Part shown: positions 35,670 through 46,590 of the stretch, piece after piece | How the letters are laid out: every line of letters starts with the position of its first letter | Numbering within the stretch: position 1 is the stretch's first letter | DNA from: Undaria pinnatifida | Lineage: Eukaryota; Sar; Phaeophyceae; Laminariales; Alariaceae | Direction of reading: 5' to 3' | Assembly: GCA_012845835.1 (NCBI GenBank) | Contig: JABAKD010000021.1 | Location: forward strand, 6,169,386-6,233,385 | DNA length: 64,000 bases | Translations under genes and position numbers: made by a program | Notes under the pieces: generated by a model | Database searches by the model: none | What the model was told of the DNA's origin: nothing | What the model saw: only the letters and a program-made list of their open reading frames with translations

Positions 35670-36120
35670 CCACATACTTGTACTGCTGCTACTACTGTAT
35701 TTTGCTGCTACTGACTCTGTTGTGCTGCTGCGGCTGAGGTTAATTTAGTCCAGGGGGTTGCTGCTACTGCTGCTGTGCTGCTGCTGAGATTGGTTGAGTA
35801 GCGGCATATTCTTTTACGAACAAAAAAACAAAGAAAAAACATTTTTAAACGTTCATCGAAATATCATAATTTGAAACAATATGTGGTTTTCCAAGTGACC
35901 TGGGCGTCTCAGGGAGACGGAACGCAATCCTTTGCCAAATAGACCCAGGTAAACGATGTATAATGCGCCGAGCGCCGCCACGGTGCTCGGGCGAGATCCA
36001 GACATGCTTCACATTGTACCCATCGCGAGCTAGCTTGCCCAGCAGCCGAAATTGTGAGAAGAATCACTGGGGCGCCGGAGAGCCGCTAGCCAAACAAAAA
36101 CGAAGATCACATTTTACATA
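35670..36120 (+). repeat. dispersed repeat D3, copy 2
   Basis: CTG/CTA trinucleotide head (35672-35800), then the same body as 24840-25170, at perhaps 75% identity. Confidence 0.7.
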
Positions 36121-36359
36121 TACCCTAGTAGTACGCTGAACAATGCCAGCGAAGCAGATACGCCCGCGGGACAGAAATGACAAAGGCTGTGGGATCGATG
36201 GAGGAATACACGACGCACTCAAGGAAACAAACGACCGAAATAAACGTCAACAACCCGGCCGATCGTGCACAATTTCGATTGTTCCGCACGATTTCTGCAG
36301 TGTTATTTTCAGGAGAGATTGCACACGAACACTGTTGCACCAGGCACAAGGAAGGACGT

Positions 36360-36520
36360 GCAAGGTGTTTAGAGAAAAACAACCCAACCGAACGCAACCG
36401 AACCAACCCCAGCTCATCCTAACCCAACCATATCCCATCCAACTGAACGGAAGCGAATCCGAAAGATTGGAACCAACTCAACCCCTCCTAATACAATACA
36501 ACACAACGCAAAAACACTAA
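36360..36520 (+). repeat. degenerate AACC-rich tract
   Basis: Imperfect AACCN-type units (AACCCAACCGAACGCAACCG, AACCCAACC and so on) fading into ACAATACAACACAACGC. It is the complement in composition of the TTTGG tract at 46229-46590, but not a clean satellite. Confidence 0.5.
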
Positions 36521-36611
36521 AATGTGGGACGAAACGCGGGTGAAGTCCTTGGTCGTCGTCGCCTTGAGCCCTTCAGTACCTCTTCGTAGACGGCCTCTGT
36601 AGTGCAAATTC

Positions 36612-37775
36612 TTAGGGAACCGTCCGGTAGGGTGGACCCGCCCCCAATGACCATGAACCGCGTTTCTGTCGCGATGTGAGTCTAGCCACAGCCACTTCGA
36701 GCTGCCCATGTGAAAACACAGGGCGCCGAAGGAAAATGCCGACCCTGTCAAACGCTTGACCCAGCGCTTTGTTTGTGGCCATGGTAAAGCACGGTGAAAC
36801 GGGAAATAGCCGCCGTGTGAGGACGAAGGAAAGCTCGCCCTCGGTCAAAGTGAGTTTACACCGTGGCGCGAATGTTTCCTGGCCAATGTTTTGCCCTGTC
36901 GCGATTTCAAGGTAAAGTACCCACTGTGAAACGGCGATGAGTAGGCAGCGGGTACCGGTGAACAGCCCCGTCGATGTGTTTATCATCCGTAGCAAAATGA
37001 ATGGCGCGCCGATCTTGAGAACCACGCGATGGGTGGGCATCCCGCCGGTGTCAGCGTCTGCAAGAAACTCCCCGGCTGTCCATGTCCGCGGTGCCATCGA
37101 CGCTGAGGAACTCGAATTCTTAGGCCGGAACACGCTTCATGACGTCTTCGTTGAGGTTTCGCCAGTCGTCGTTTCGAGGCGCGTACACACATCACCTGGT
37201 GAAGGTCGGTCTTGCTTCGTGGTCACCGTCGAGCCCGAAGGCGTCCAAGTTGGGGAAGATGGCGTTGATGAGGTTGCCCGGGTCTTTGCTGGGGACGATG
37301 AGGTCGCCCGAAATTGGCACCGGCCTTTCGGCGAAGGGGTCGACGGAATCCCATCGATTGTCCTCTTAAGCGCCGTTGCCAACTCTCATGTGCCATGAAC
37401 AGAACTCCCGGATGCTGGGTTCATTTTGCCCTGCACGCAACATTCGCATGTTGGTCGCCAGTTGAAGCAGTCGCACCCCTCTCCAGAGTGCAGACTGGTT
37501 ATAGCAGGCGCTCACGACCTGAGCCCGTGTGCTTCTCCGAACATCTGGATAGATCTACCTGAAGTCACCCCCCATGACGACAATCTTCCCACCCCATGGG
37601 ATGTCGTCGCCCATGACATCCCGGAGGCAGCCCTGAACGGCTTCATGACAGTGAGGGTGGGCCATGGACGCTGGGCCCGCGAGCTCTGCTTCTCCATGAA
37701 GCATGAGGAGTTGGTCGTGATGTTTGTGGGGATCATGAAGAGGGAGTGGGCGGTGCGAGCAGTGATGTTAATATG
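36612..37775 (-). pseudogene. Helitron-type PIF1 helicase, C-terminal relic
   Basis: Minus-strand reading gives the ordered motifs of PIF1-like helicases from Helitrons. ARTAHSLFMIP lies near 37740-37775. MGDDIPWGGKIVVMGGDFR follows, then a TAG (37555-37557) where Gln is expected, and IYPDV. Next come LLQLATNMRM near 37440, GDLIVPSKDPGNLI and NAIFPNLDAFGL near 37225-37300, TPRN-like APRNDDWRNLNEDVM, and EFLSVDGTADMDS. After a frameshift, GGMPTHRVVLKIGAPFILLR and NTSTGLFTGTRCLL appear, then FTMATNKALGQAFDRVGIFL and PVFSHGQLEVAVARL. The Walker A region and the Rep domain are absent. At least three stops and one frameshift show decay. Confidence 0.88.
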
Positions 37776-38860
37776 CACATAATGCAATGATAACACGTAC
37801 AGCATTGGAAAACAACGTAAAGCGCTGCTGCAAGGACGTAAACAGCAAAGAGGACAAAAAAGAGGTATAATACGTACAGCAAGTACCGGTATAAAACAAC
37901 GGAGAGAAAGTATATGCGCACCAGGAACACCAGCAGTGTGAGACAACGTAACGTACCGCTATAAGGACGTACAAAATATGAGTAGCCAACGTGGAGTACT
38001 ACAGAGTAGTACTACTAAAGTAATAGTCTAATAAGTAAGTATACCATCACCGGTACGTTGTACTGCTGCTGTATGGGTGAAACGTGCCGGCACGGCGAGG
38101 CCGTGGGAGGCCGAGTGGAGCTCGGGAGTCGCCGCAACGTGGAGCACTGCAGGTACGTACTAACTAAATTTAGAAGAAGTAAGTCTTACGTAAAACAATG
38201 ATACTACGTACATACAACAGTGTAAGACAACGTAAAGCACCGCTGAAAGGTCTTGAACAATAATAGGGCAAACAATTGGGGTAATACGTACAGCGATACG
38301 ATCAATAAGAGTATTCAAGTAAGTATGCACGTAAATCAATGATAATACGTACAGCAGTGTAAGACAATGTGAAGCGCTCATACGTACAACAGCAGTGTGA
38401 GACAACGTAAGGTACTGCTGTAAGGACCTAAATGATATGAGTAGCCAACGTGGAGTACAGCAGAGGAGTACTACTGAAAATAGTAAGTACTGAAGCACGT
38501 ATATGAATCAACGATAATACGTGCATCAGTGTAGGCCAATAGAGAGAAGTACGGGGTTCCTCTGTAAGTATTTACGAAGTCTTACCTGGACCTTCCCAGT
38601 CAAGAGCTTAGCAGGAAGGGCACTCGGTCCACGCAGGGTGGACGAGTAGCCAACGTGCAGTACTGCGGAGAAGTACTACTGAGAATAATAAGTGTTGAAG
38701 TACGCATATGAAGAAATGATAATATGTACAGCAGTGAAAGAAAACGGAGAGAAGTACGGGGTTGCTCTGTAAGTGTGTACAAAGTATTACCTGGACTTGC
38801 CCAGAGAAGAGCGTAGCACGAAGGGCACTCGGCCGGCGTAGGGAAGATGTGCAGGGGCCA
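37776..38860 (+). repeat. degenerate tandem array, ACGTACAGCAGTG type
   Basis: Recurring blocks of about 190-250 bases share GATAATACGTACAGCAGTG, GAGTAGCCAACGTGGAGTAC and AGTACTACTGAAAATA. The cleanest pair is 38490-38660 and 38690-38835, with GAGAGAAGTACGGGGTT, AGTATTACCTGGACTTGCCC and GAAGGGCACTCGG. It starts exactly where helicase homology ends, so it could be part of the Helitron relic. Confidence 0.65.
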
Positions 38861-39212
38861 TCCTCCCTCGAAGATGTCCTCGAATATAAGAGCACACATC
38901 ATGGAGAAGCGTGAGGCAGGCACCCTATTTCTTCGCCGGGCGTTGTAGATGTGCCGGTTCGGTCGATGCTGCGAACGCCTGGCCTGGTTTTGGCGTTCCC
39001 TATTTTGCTGACGGTGAGAGCGCCTGGTGTCGGCTATTCTCCCTCGAAGATGTTATCGAGCGGGTGAGCACACATGGAGAAGCGTGAGGTAGGTGCCCTA
39101 TTTCTGGGCCGGGCGTTGTAGAGTTGCCGGTTCTGTCGTTTGCTGCGAGCGCCTGGCCAGCTTTTCGCGGTCCCTATTTTGCTGACGGTGAGAGCGCCTG
39201 TTGTCGTTTTCG
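38861..39212 (+). repeat. two-copy 176-bp tandem repeat
   Basis: TCCTCCCTCGAAGATGT starts at 38861 and TTCTCCCTCGAAGATGT at 39037, a step of 176. Both copies contain GGAGAAGCGTGAGG, CCGGGCGTTGTAGA and TATTTTGCTGACGGTGAGAG. Confidence 0.8.
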
Positions 39213-39424
39213 CATTCTCGTTGCTGCTGATAGCGGGAGCGCCGGGCCTCTTTGTCGCGTTGCCGACTCTGCGCACGGCGAGAGCGCAGCGCTGGGCAAA
39301 GGCGACGGCTCGACGCCGCCGTGATTGCTCCCGGTGTTGTTGTGCTTGCTGTTGACGCAAGCGCCTTTTTCGTCTCGTGTCCATGTCTCAAGTCTAGTGG
39401 CAAAAAATAAATTCGAAAGTTTAA

Positions 39425-39665
39425 TACAGTTAGAGTTCGAAGAAAAAAAAAGAGGGCAGCGACGAAGAGAAAGGGCGGGGGGGGGGGGGGAAGCGAGCCG
39501 TCCCCGGAAGGGCGATTTCCACTCTCCCCTCTCGCCGAGGTGGTGCACCGACAGCCGTTCTTTCGCCGGCACGTCGCAGGGCTGCTGTGTGGGTGGAACG
39601 TGGCCGCACGGCAAGGCCGCGGGAGGAAGAGTGAAGCTCGGGAGTCGCAGCTTTTGTGTGGGGGT
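39425..39665 (+). repeat. GC-rich repeat D5, copy 1
   Basis: AAGCGAGCCGTCCCCGG, GGCGATTTCCACTCTCCC, CGCCGGCACGTCG and GTGAAGCTCGGGAGTCGC recur in order at 39905-40140 with few changes. A fragment (GGCCGAGTGGAGCTCGGGAG) also lies near 38110. A G15 run is at 39478-39490. Confidence 0.8.
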
Positions 39666-39904
39666 GTCGTGTCCGAGATGTTTTCCAAAGTTTCATTTAG
39701 ACGTCACTACTACGACGTTAATGTATTGTATGTTGACGAGCCACATCGCATCTGTCTCGTGTTTCCCCTGCCCTCAACCATTTGTTGCAGGGACACTAAT
39801 AAATGTTAATTGTCCTTGATCGCGAGCCACCGTACTGACATCACGAACACCAGCAACCAGCATTCATCAGCATCAGCGAAGGAGTCAACGAATACTCCTC
39901 CTTT

Positions 39905-40140
39905 CGTCATATAGTTGGAGATAAAAAAAACGAGAAGCAGGCAGCGACTAAAAAAAAGCCGGGGGGGGTGGGAAGCGAGCCGTCCCCGAGGCGGCGATTT
40001 CCACGCTCCCTCCTCGCCGAGGTGGGGCTCCGACGCCCGCTCTTTCACCGGCACGTCGTTGTGCTGCTGTACGGATGGGACGAGGCGGCGCCGCGAGGCC
40101 GCCGGAGGCCGAGTGGAGCTCGGGAGTCGCCGCTTTTTGG
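39905..40140 (+). repeat. GC-rich repeat D5, copy 2
   Basis: Partner of 39425-39665, about 485 bases downstream in direct orientation. The intervening 240 bases are unrelated. Confidence 0.8.
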
Positions 40141-42084
40141 GGGGGAGGTGTTATAATCAATAAATTCAAAAATTATCCGAAAAAACGTCCCGACCACATC
40201 AGCGTATATTATAATAAGGATGTATGGACGGGAATGTGAGGGTGCGTGCTCTGCATTATATCATTGTATGCCTTACCTTGTGTGGGAACCTAAGCTGCGT
40301 TTGTTAGCGATAAGACTCTTCCTGCAACATGGTCCCCACCTTCAGCTCGGGAAAGTAGGTACGTCCGCGCGAAGGCTGCGCGAAAGACAACAACAGTGCT
40401 CCTGGGCTCGAGAACGCGAGTTGCTCTCGCTGCTCGGAACCATGCTCGATGCTGTGCATGGACCCGCGTGCGGGTGCTAGGGTGTGGCATGGTTCGGTCG
40501 CATGATCTCGTGCTCGTGAGCGGCGGGGTGTTTTTCTTTCAAGTGGGCTGAACCGAGCTTTCGAATAAACGTCTTGGACACACAGAACGGGAGTTCGGGT
40601 GACTGGGCCCGGGGCGGCGCCGCGACACATACTTTCCGCTTCGAGAGATCGTTGCGCGGCCACGGGGCGAAAGCGGGGGCGAGGTCCCGGGAGCGCACCC
40701 CCGGAGGTAGAAGACATCGTCCGGGGTCAGCAGATTCGGGGTCCGCACGGTCGGGCCGGTGCAAAAATGCCCTACCGGTCGACACAGACAGGATCTTACT
40801 ACGTTATATGACGTAGCAAGCATACTTGGTATCATTCTACCACATCCTCACCGTTCTGCTGTGAAACTTTACACGCCACAAACACCGAAGAAAGAGCAGC
40901 ACACCTGCCGGCCCCAACAGTGGAGACAAACGTTCCAGTCCAGTACACTGCAGTGCTTAGTGGTATTTTCGGTACAAGCAGGTCTTGCTGGGATAATGCG
41001 CCGTTGGTTATGCTATTGTACGAACTGTTCCCGTTCCATATACGCGCCTCTCCTGCTCTTCACCCGGCATGCTCCCTTTACACATCGGAAAGTCAGGCGG
41101 TGCGGTCCAAAACTGATATGATTTTTCGATAGTGCCCGAATCGGGATTTACGAGAACATTTTAGCTCGGGCTACACAGCCAAATCCGCTTGTGGCACGTT
41201 CCGAGCACATATGGCGTCGTGACGCGGTGGTCAGTCCGATACCGTTCTGATTGCCTGGTGATGGGTTCTCTTCTTGCTTCGTTTCTCGCTGTTTATGTGT
41301 TGTTTTCTTTTAGAAGATATTGGAGCGGAATCGTACACGCTGGTTTATGTTTAATTCATCGTCGTGTAAATGCTTTAGTGTAGTGGTGCACGCTCGCCCT
41401 CTACTCTTCGATGAGTACACAGTAGCTGTTGCTGCTGTCATGGATAGCCAAGCTCATGCCGTTGCTTTGCATCTGGCTGCTAATTTGCTGCTGCTGACGT
41501 AATGAACGCCGCGGGGGGTGCACATGTGAAGTGGTTGCATACCACTGTTATAGCGTGGGACGACTCCGAAGGCAAGCACTGCGTGCAGTATTGGCATCGG
41601 CCTCGGCGTGGAATACCGTGCCTTCATGTGTGACTCGCTCGCCATGCGCGGATCAGCGCCGGGCGTCAGCCCCCTGCGGTAAATACCCTCTCGTGCCTCA
41701 TATGACACCTCAAGCGGAACAAAATTTATACTTTTTTTCAATACCAAGGATATTCAAGGCAATCTAGAACGCACACTCAATCTCCCAACCCCCATGCTTC
41801 TAGTCATATCTCGAACTGAATCACCCGCATCGCATCACAACAAACACCCGATGATTTCGATTCTCACAATACACATGTTGACCAATACTATCCCATAATC
41901 TATCTTAAGGAAAGTTGAGCCTATCCCTTTAGCTACACCGGTTCATTCCGGCTGCGCGCAACACAGCCTAGGCACGAGCGAATAAAGAATGACACCGACG
42001 TGAATTTTATCCGATAGCAGCTTGCTTTTTCTCCAGTCTAGTTAGTTCTTGGGAGAGGTCCCAAAGCTCCCAAAATGAACAATA
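40141..42084. other. intergenic, no gene recognised
   Basis: A GC-rich island lies at about 40480-40770 with frames of up to 137 codons on both strands, but no motif and no intron support. The rest is AT-neutral sequence without repeat partners. An unrecognised exon in the GC-rich island cannot be excluded. Confidence 0.35.
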
Positions 42085-42287
42085 AAATATCAAAAGTGGT
42101 GCACGTCTTCCCCTTGCGGTATTTTCGAATCATCTGGTATAGCCCTACTCAGCCAATAATCGAACTATAAGCAGCCGCACCAGCATATTTTCATGCATAT
42201 GCCGCCATAAAGGACCAAACAACACATACATCGAAGGCAAACCATACGTGGCATACATAATATAAAGAAAAAAAAAAACACCCCAGC

Positions 42288-42340
42288 TGTGAGATCGAAT
42301 ATGTTGTCGAAGCTCATCTTTGCAAGCTGTGTATATATAT
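42288..42340 (-). repeat. D4 tail copy (MSFD motif)
   Basis: Minus strand encodes MSFDNIFDLTAGVF followed by a T-rich run, with the upstream landmark ACACAGCTTGCAAAGATGAG in slightly changed form. Confidence 0.7.
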
Positions 42341-42502
42341 AAAAAAAATCTGCACGACCCCCCACGTGCTCACTTCTTCTTTTCCAATGCTCTTCCACTC
42401 TTTTTTGCGCTGACATCAGTCTATCTGATCGCGCATCACATACGGTAACGTAATCATTAACGCTACTCTGCAGGTACTAAAGGACGGAGCTGCCCTTGAA
42501 GC

Positions 42503-42676
42503 ATGTCTGTCACATACCAGTACATGCCGCACCCCAGCCCACCCAATGACCCTTCCTCGTCCTCCCACGCGTCACATGACCCATCGCGCACACTCTGTCA
42601 ACCTTACATCTACCGCAACAGCAAAGCATGTCAAAGGCCTCAGTATACCGTACCCCGGGCGAAACCATTAAGCTAA
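42503..42676 (+). CDS. small conserved frame in duplication, copy 1 (57 aa)
   Basis: The frame opens MSVTYQYMPHPSPP and continues with DPSSSSHASHDPS and LCQPYIYRNSK before TAA. The second copy (44021-44227) keeps the frame and adds a 30-base in-frame insertion. A second overlapping frame is also kept between the copies (VLKDGAALEACLSH and following), so conservation may only reflect recent duplication. Not recognised. Tyr/Pro/Ser-rich with no signal peptide or membrane segment. Confidence 0.25.
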   Translation: MSVTYQYMPHPSPPNDPSSSSHASHDPSRTLCQPYIYRNSKACQRPQYTVPRAKPLS

Positions 42677-43000
42677 CCACATTTGCTCTGAACTGGGCCC
42701 GCCTTCGACACTGGCAGGGACTACCAGCATAAAACACACCCCCAGCTCCGTATCCAACCCTTTTCCACATGATTCGTTTTCACGATGAAGCCACGTTATG
42801 TGCAGGCACGATCGCGGCGGCGACCACACGACAGGACAGCGACAACTCTTTTTCCCATACATAATGTAGAAGTGGCATCGGTATTTCCACAAAACGGGGC
42901 AGCAGCGGAGTGAAGGAAAATTTTGCCAACGTCTCTTCACGTAAGATCTGAACCTGACGACGAAACAGGAGTCACCAAGGCTACCATCATATTGGATCAA

Positions 43001-43256
43001 GGCTACGGTAGGGGGGGTACCCACATTTTCACTGGTGTTTTTCAGCCACTCGCACGAGTAGCTCTGTACCCCACGTATAAAAATTTTTAGGCACTTGTTT
43101 TGGCGCAGCTTAGATCACCTTTGCTTTGCGGATTGATTTCGTCAATGCAAAACAAGAAGAAAACGTAAGATCGCATAGTAACAAAGGGGTTACTCGCGCG
43201 AGTGACCCCCATTCACTGAAATAAAAGGCCGAAAAGGAGACCCCCCTAACGTAGCC
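43001..43256 (+). mobile_element. MITE copy 3, well preserved (256 bp), with empty site
   Basis: Starts GGCTACGGTAGGGGGGGTAC and ends CCCCCCTAACGTAGCC. Internal palindromes GCCACTCGCACGAGTAG and TTACTCGCGCGAGTGACCCC match copy 2. The duplicate segment at 44515-44530 reads ACCATCATATGGCGTGATAG without it, showing that the MITE entered after the segment was duplicated or was lost from one copy. Confidence 0.88.
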
Positions 43257-43621
43257 TGGGTCTTTGCGTGATAGCTTCTGTCCCAGGCATAAATCCGTAG
43301 ACGGCCGTCGTTGCGAGGGCGTACTACGGCACAAGTTTGCACGGCCTTAAACGTGTTGCAGTTGAACTATCTTGCCGACACATCAACTTTCGTTTGTTGT
43401 AATCACTACAATATATGTAAACGATGCTTATGCCCCCCCCCCCCCACCTCCCCCCCGTAACACCGGGTAAAAACTGCCTCATTGAAAAAACAAGTCAACC
43501 ACGAAAAGAAGTAATGCAGCACTTTCCCGTGAGGATTTTCTTGAATCATCTGGTGTCCCCCCAATCAGCCAATATTCGTCTCTAAGCAGTCTCACCGGCA
43601 TATATTTCTTCGAAAAAAAAA

Positions 43622-43680
43622 ACACTCCAGCTGTGAGATCGAACATTTTGTCGAAACTCATCTTTGCAAGCTGTGTGTGG
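43622..43680 (-). repeat. D4 tail copy (MSFD motif)
   Basis: Minus strand reads MSFDKMFDLTAGVFFF. Confidence 0.7.
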
Positions 43681-43799
43681 TACTCCGATCGCGCATATTT
43701 TAGAAAAAATATTTTAAGGATGTCAGACGCCACACACGACCAAACAACACATCGAAGGTAAACCATACGTGGTCTATATAATATAAAAATAAAAAATCA

Positions 43800-43858
43800 C
43801 TACAGCTGTGAGATCGAATATGTTGTCGAAACTCATCTTTGCAAGCTGTGTGTATAGA
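43800..43858 (-). repeat. D4 tail copy (MSFD motif)
   Basis: Minus strand reads MSFDNIFDLTAV-like sequence with GCTGTAGTG in place of GCTGGAGTG, then an AT-rich run. Confidence 0.65.
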
Positions 43859-44020
43859 TAACATAATCTGCACGACCCCCCACGTGTCTGCTTTCTCTCT
43901 TCCCATGCCCTTCTGCTCTCTTTTGCGCTGACACCCGTCTATCTGATCGCGCATCACATACGGCAACGTAATCATTAACGCTACTCCGCAGGTACTAAAG
44001 GACGGAGCTGCCCTCAAAAC

Positions 44021-44227
44021 ATGTCTGTCACATACCAGTACATGCCGCACCCCAGCCCACCTTATGACCTATCCTCACCCTATGACCCTTCCTCTTCCTC
44101 CCACGTGTCACATGACCCATCGCACACACTTTGTCAACCTTACATCTACCGCAACAGCAAAGAGAGTCAAAGACCTCAGTATACCGTACGCCGGCCGAAA
44201 CCATTGAGCTCACCACATTTGCTCTGA
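44021..44227 (+). CDS. small conserved frame in duplication, copy 2 (68 aa)
   Basis: Same start as 42503-42676 (MSVTYQYMPHPSPP), with an inserted duplicated block around YDLSSPYDPSSSS, and ending KPLSSPHLL. See the partner entry for why coding is doubtful. Confidence 0.25.
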   Translation: MSVTYQYMPHPSPPYDLSSPYDPSSSSHVSHDPSHTLCQPYIYRNSKESQRPQYTVRRPKPLSSPHLL

Positions 44228-44757
44228 ACTGGGCCCGCCTTGGACCCTGGCAGGGACAACCAGCGTATAACACACCCCCAGCTCCGTATCCAACCCTTTT
44301 TCACACGACTTATTTCAACGGTAAAGCCACGTCATGTGCAAGCACAATAGCGGCGACGACCACACGACAGGACAGCGACAACTCTTTTGCCCATACATGA
44401 TGCAGAAGTTCCACCGTTATTCCCACAAAGCGGGGCAGCACCGAAGTGAAGGAAAATCATGCCAACGTCTCTTCACGTAAGATCTGAACCTAATGATAAA
44501 ACAGGAGGCACCAAGGCTACCATCATATGGCGTGATAGCTTCAATCCCAGGTATATGTATCCGTAAACGGCCGTCGTTGCGAGGGCGTGCTATCGCACAA
44601 GTTTACACGGCCTTAAACATGTTGCAGTTTAACAATCTTGACGACACATCTACGATCGTTTGTGGTAAGCACTACAGTAGATATGTACGATGCTCATATA
44701 CCCCCCCCCCCCCCGTAACACCGGGTAAAAACTACCCCATCGAAAGAAAAGTCACCA

Positions 44758-46015
44758 AAAAAAATGTACCATGTAAAAATCTAAGAGGCATGGGAGCACT
44801 TGAAAATGTAGTGTCCACTTTTTTTGTCTTTTGAAGTTCGTTGCCATTGTCGTTTGAAAGTCGTGGGTAAGTTAGAGAGGCTCATCTCCTTTGGCCAGGT
44901 ACATTCATCGCAGCTTCCTGCAAAATACGATTCATCTCGCCCACGCACATACCGTCTCCCTCCTTAGAAGGATGCCCGCCGGGTTGGTAACATACAACGC
45001 CGACAGTCGTCTCTGCTCCCCAAGCCTCCGAATAGTACCGTACCGTCCGACTACTCCGATTCAACTCAAACCTGCTAAAACCTGACCCGACGAATATGAA
45101 TAAACGTACCGAATCCCGGTACCCGTACCCCATCCCCAGTCGTGACGGAAAGCAGGCGCAGGCGGGTGGGAAAAAATATCGTAAAATGCACAGCTCGTCT
45201 GGGCAATCGAGGGACTACCTCATGCCTGCCCACGTTATCCACAACAGCCCCAACTTGCTTGCGCTCGCCGTGCTCTTGCTAGCCTTCGCGTGATGGGATG
45301 TACCCGAGACTGGCCCAGGGGGGCTCATATATATTTTAACAACCCCTTGCGCCCCCGATTACCTTCACAGACATGCTTCACACTCACTATCAAGCATAAT
45401 ACCATCGCACCGTCTGTTGCTTTCATGCTCACTGTTTGTAGACAAAGCAATGCTAGTGTAGGTGTCGGAATGCGCACCACAAAGAAACAGCCTGCAATAT
45501 TTTCCCCGCTAGGGGCTACACCCACTGGTACATGAATCTTTGAAGCAGGGAGGTTGGCCCAAGCTGCTCCCTGGGCTCGTAGTTGCCATGTCTGGTATGA
45601 ACATGGACAAGATTGCAGGGGGTGAGGTGCGACGGGAGGGGACGTCGGGAACTTAGTTGGACCAACACGTCATTTTCTGCCGAAAACAACGAACCGTTCA
45701 CCAAGAGAACAACAAATATAGGATAGTTACCACATCGACAACATGAAAAAGATGTAATTTTTCCGCCGTATAAATTATTTCTCCCGTCGTTGATCGTTTT
45801 TCATTTTTTGGTGGTGGCCCCGGATCTGTAGCAACGTCGTGTTACGAACATAAACAGAGTTAACGTTACAGTGCAGTGATATTGGTGCTGGCGCTGGTAT
45901 AGAGAGTAAGCACTGCCTCCGCGTAGTATGGGCTAGACGAAGCTTGTGGGGCTCATATCAAATTCCGCGTTCGGTCGTCCTTACCTGTCTTTTTTTACGC
46001 CTGGCCACCGCTGCT
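44758..46015. other. intergenic, nothing recognised
   Basis: Frames of 60-83 codons without motifs. No repeat partner noticed. Confidence 0.35.
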
Positions 46016-46198
46016 CTAGCCAAATAACTCCGGTACGGCGGATCGGTCCTGCCACGACGGAAGCTCCTCCTCATCTTCAGACTTGGCATCGAGTTTGAGG
46101 TTGGAACGCCCGTCATCCTTGTCTTTCGTCTCGTTTTCGGAGCCTAATATCCTGTCGGCGTTCTCCTCGTCGACGAGGTCAACACCGAGGACAATGCC
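46016..46198 (-). CDS. candidate terminal exon, acidic C-terminus (60 aa)
   Basis: On the minus strand an acceptor-like TATTTTTTGCCAG precedes GGC ATT GTC. The frame then runs GIVLGVDLVDEENADRILG, followed by a Glu/Asp/Lys-rich stretch and PSWQDRSAVPELFG before TAG. A paralogous piece at about 47510-47590 reads GITLGVDLKDEEDEDRL. Matching residues in two places argue for a coding origin. It could be the last exon of the membrane protein gene to the right, since phase 0 is compatible with a GC donor at 50538, but this is not shown. Confidence 0.35.
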   Translation of the reverse strand, partial: GIVLGVDLVDEENADRILGSENETKDKDDGRSNLKLDAKSEDEEELPSWQDRSAVPELFG

Positions 46199-46228
46199 CT
46201 GGCAAAAAATACGTTTGTTATCGTTTGG

Positions 46229-46590
46229 TATTGGAGTATGGTTTGGTTTGGTTTGGTTTGGTTTGGTTTGGTTTGGTTTGGTTTGGTTTGGTTTGGTTTG
46301 GTTTGGTTTGGTCTGGTTTGGTTTGGTTTGGTTTGGTCTGGTTTGGTTTGTTTTGGTTTGTTTTGGTTTGGTTTGGTTTGGTTCGGTTTGGTTTGGTTTG
46401 GTCTGGTTTGGTTTGGTTTGGTTTGGTTTGGTCTGGTTTGGTTTGGTTTGGTTTGGTTTGGTTTGGTTTGGTTTGGTTTGGATTGTTTTGGTTTGGCTTG
46501 GCTAGGCTCGGCTTGGTTTGATTGTTTTTTGTTGGTTTGGTTTGCTTGGATTGGGTTGGGTTGGTTGGGTTGGGTTGGGTTGGATTAGGT
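46229..46590 (+). repeat. TTTGG pentanucleotide satellite
   Basis: About 55 near-perfect GGTTT units to about 46490 with sporadic C or T substitutions (GGTCTGG, GTTTTGG), grading into GGTTGGGTTG variants. The repeating FGLVW frame is an artefact of the 5-bp period. Confidence 0.95.

Larger units (their letters stand above)
42085..43489 (+). repeat. segmental tandem duplication, copy 1 (with MITE)
   Basis: Aligns with 43490-44757 along its length: ATCATCTGGTATAGCCC, the minus-strand MSFD-type tail near 42290-42340, AACGCTACTCTGCAGGTACT, the small frame at 42503-42676, CACGACAGGACAGCGACAAC, CACCAAGGCTACCATCATAT, GGCCGTCGTTGCGAGGGCGT and a C run followed by GTAACACCGGGTAAAAACT. The only long difference is the MITE at 43001-43256. 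Confidence 0.9.
43490..44757 (+). repeat. segmental tandem duplication, copy 2
   Basis: Second copy of 42085-43489, without the MITE but with an extra MSFD-type tail, so two tails lie at 43622-43680 and 43800-43855, minus strand. The C-run length differs between copies (43434 and 44700). Confidence 0.88.

Noticed and set aside
40480-40800. GC-rich island as a promoter or exon
   Set aside because: Frames on both strands are similar in length, with no splice, motif or repeat evidence for either.
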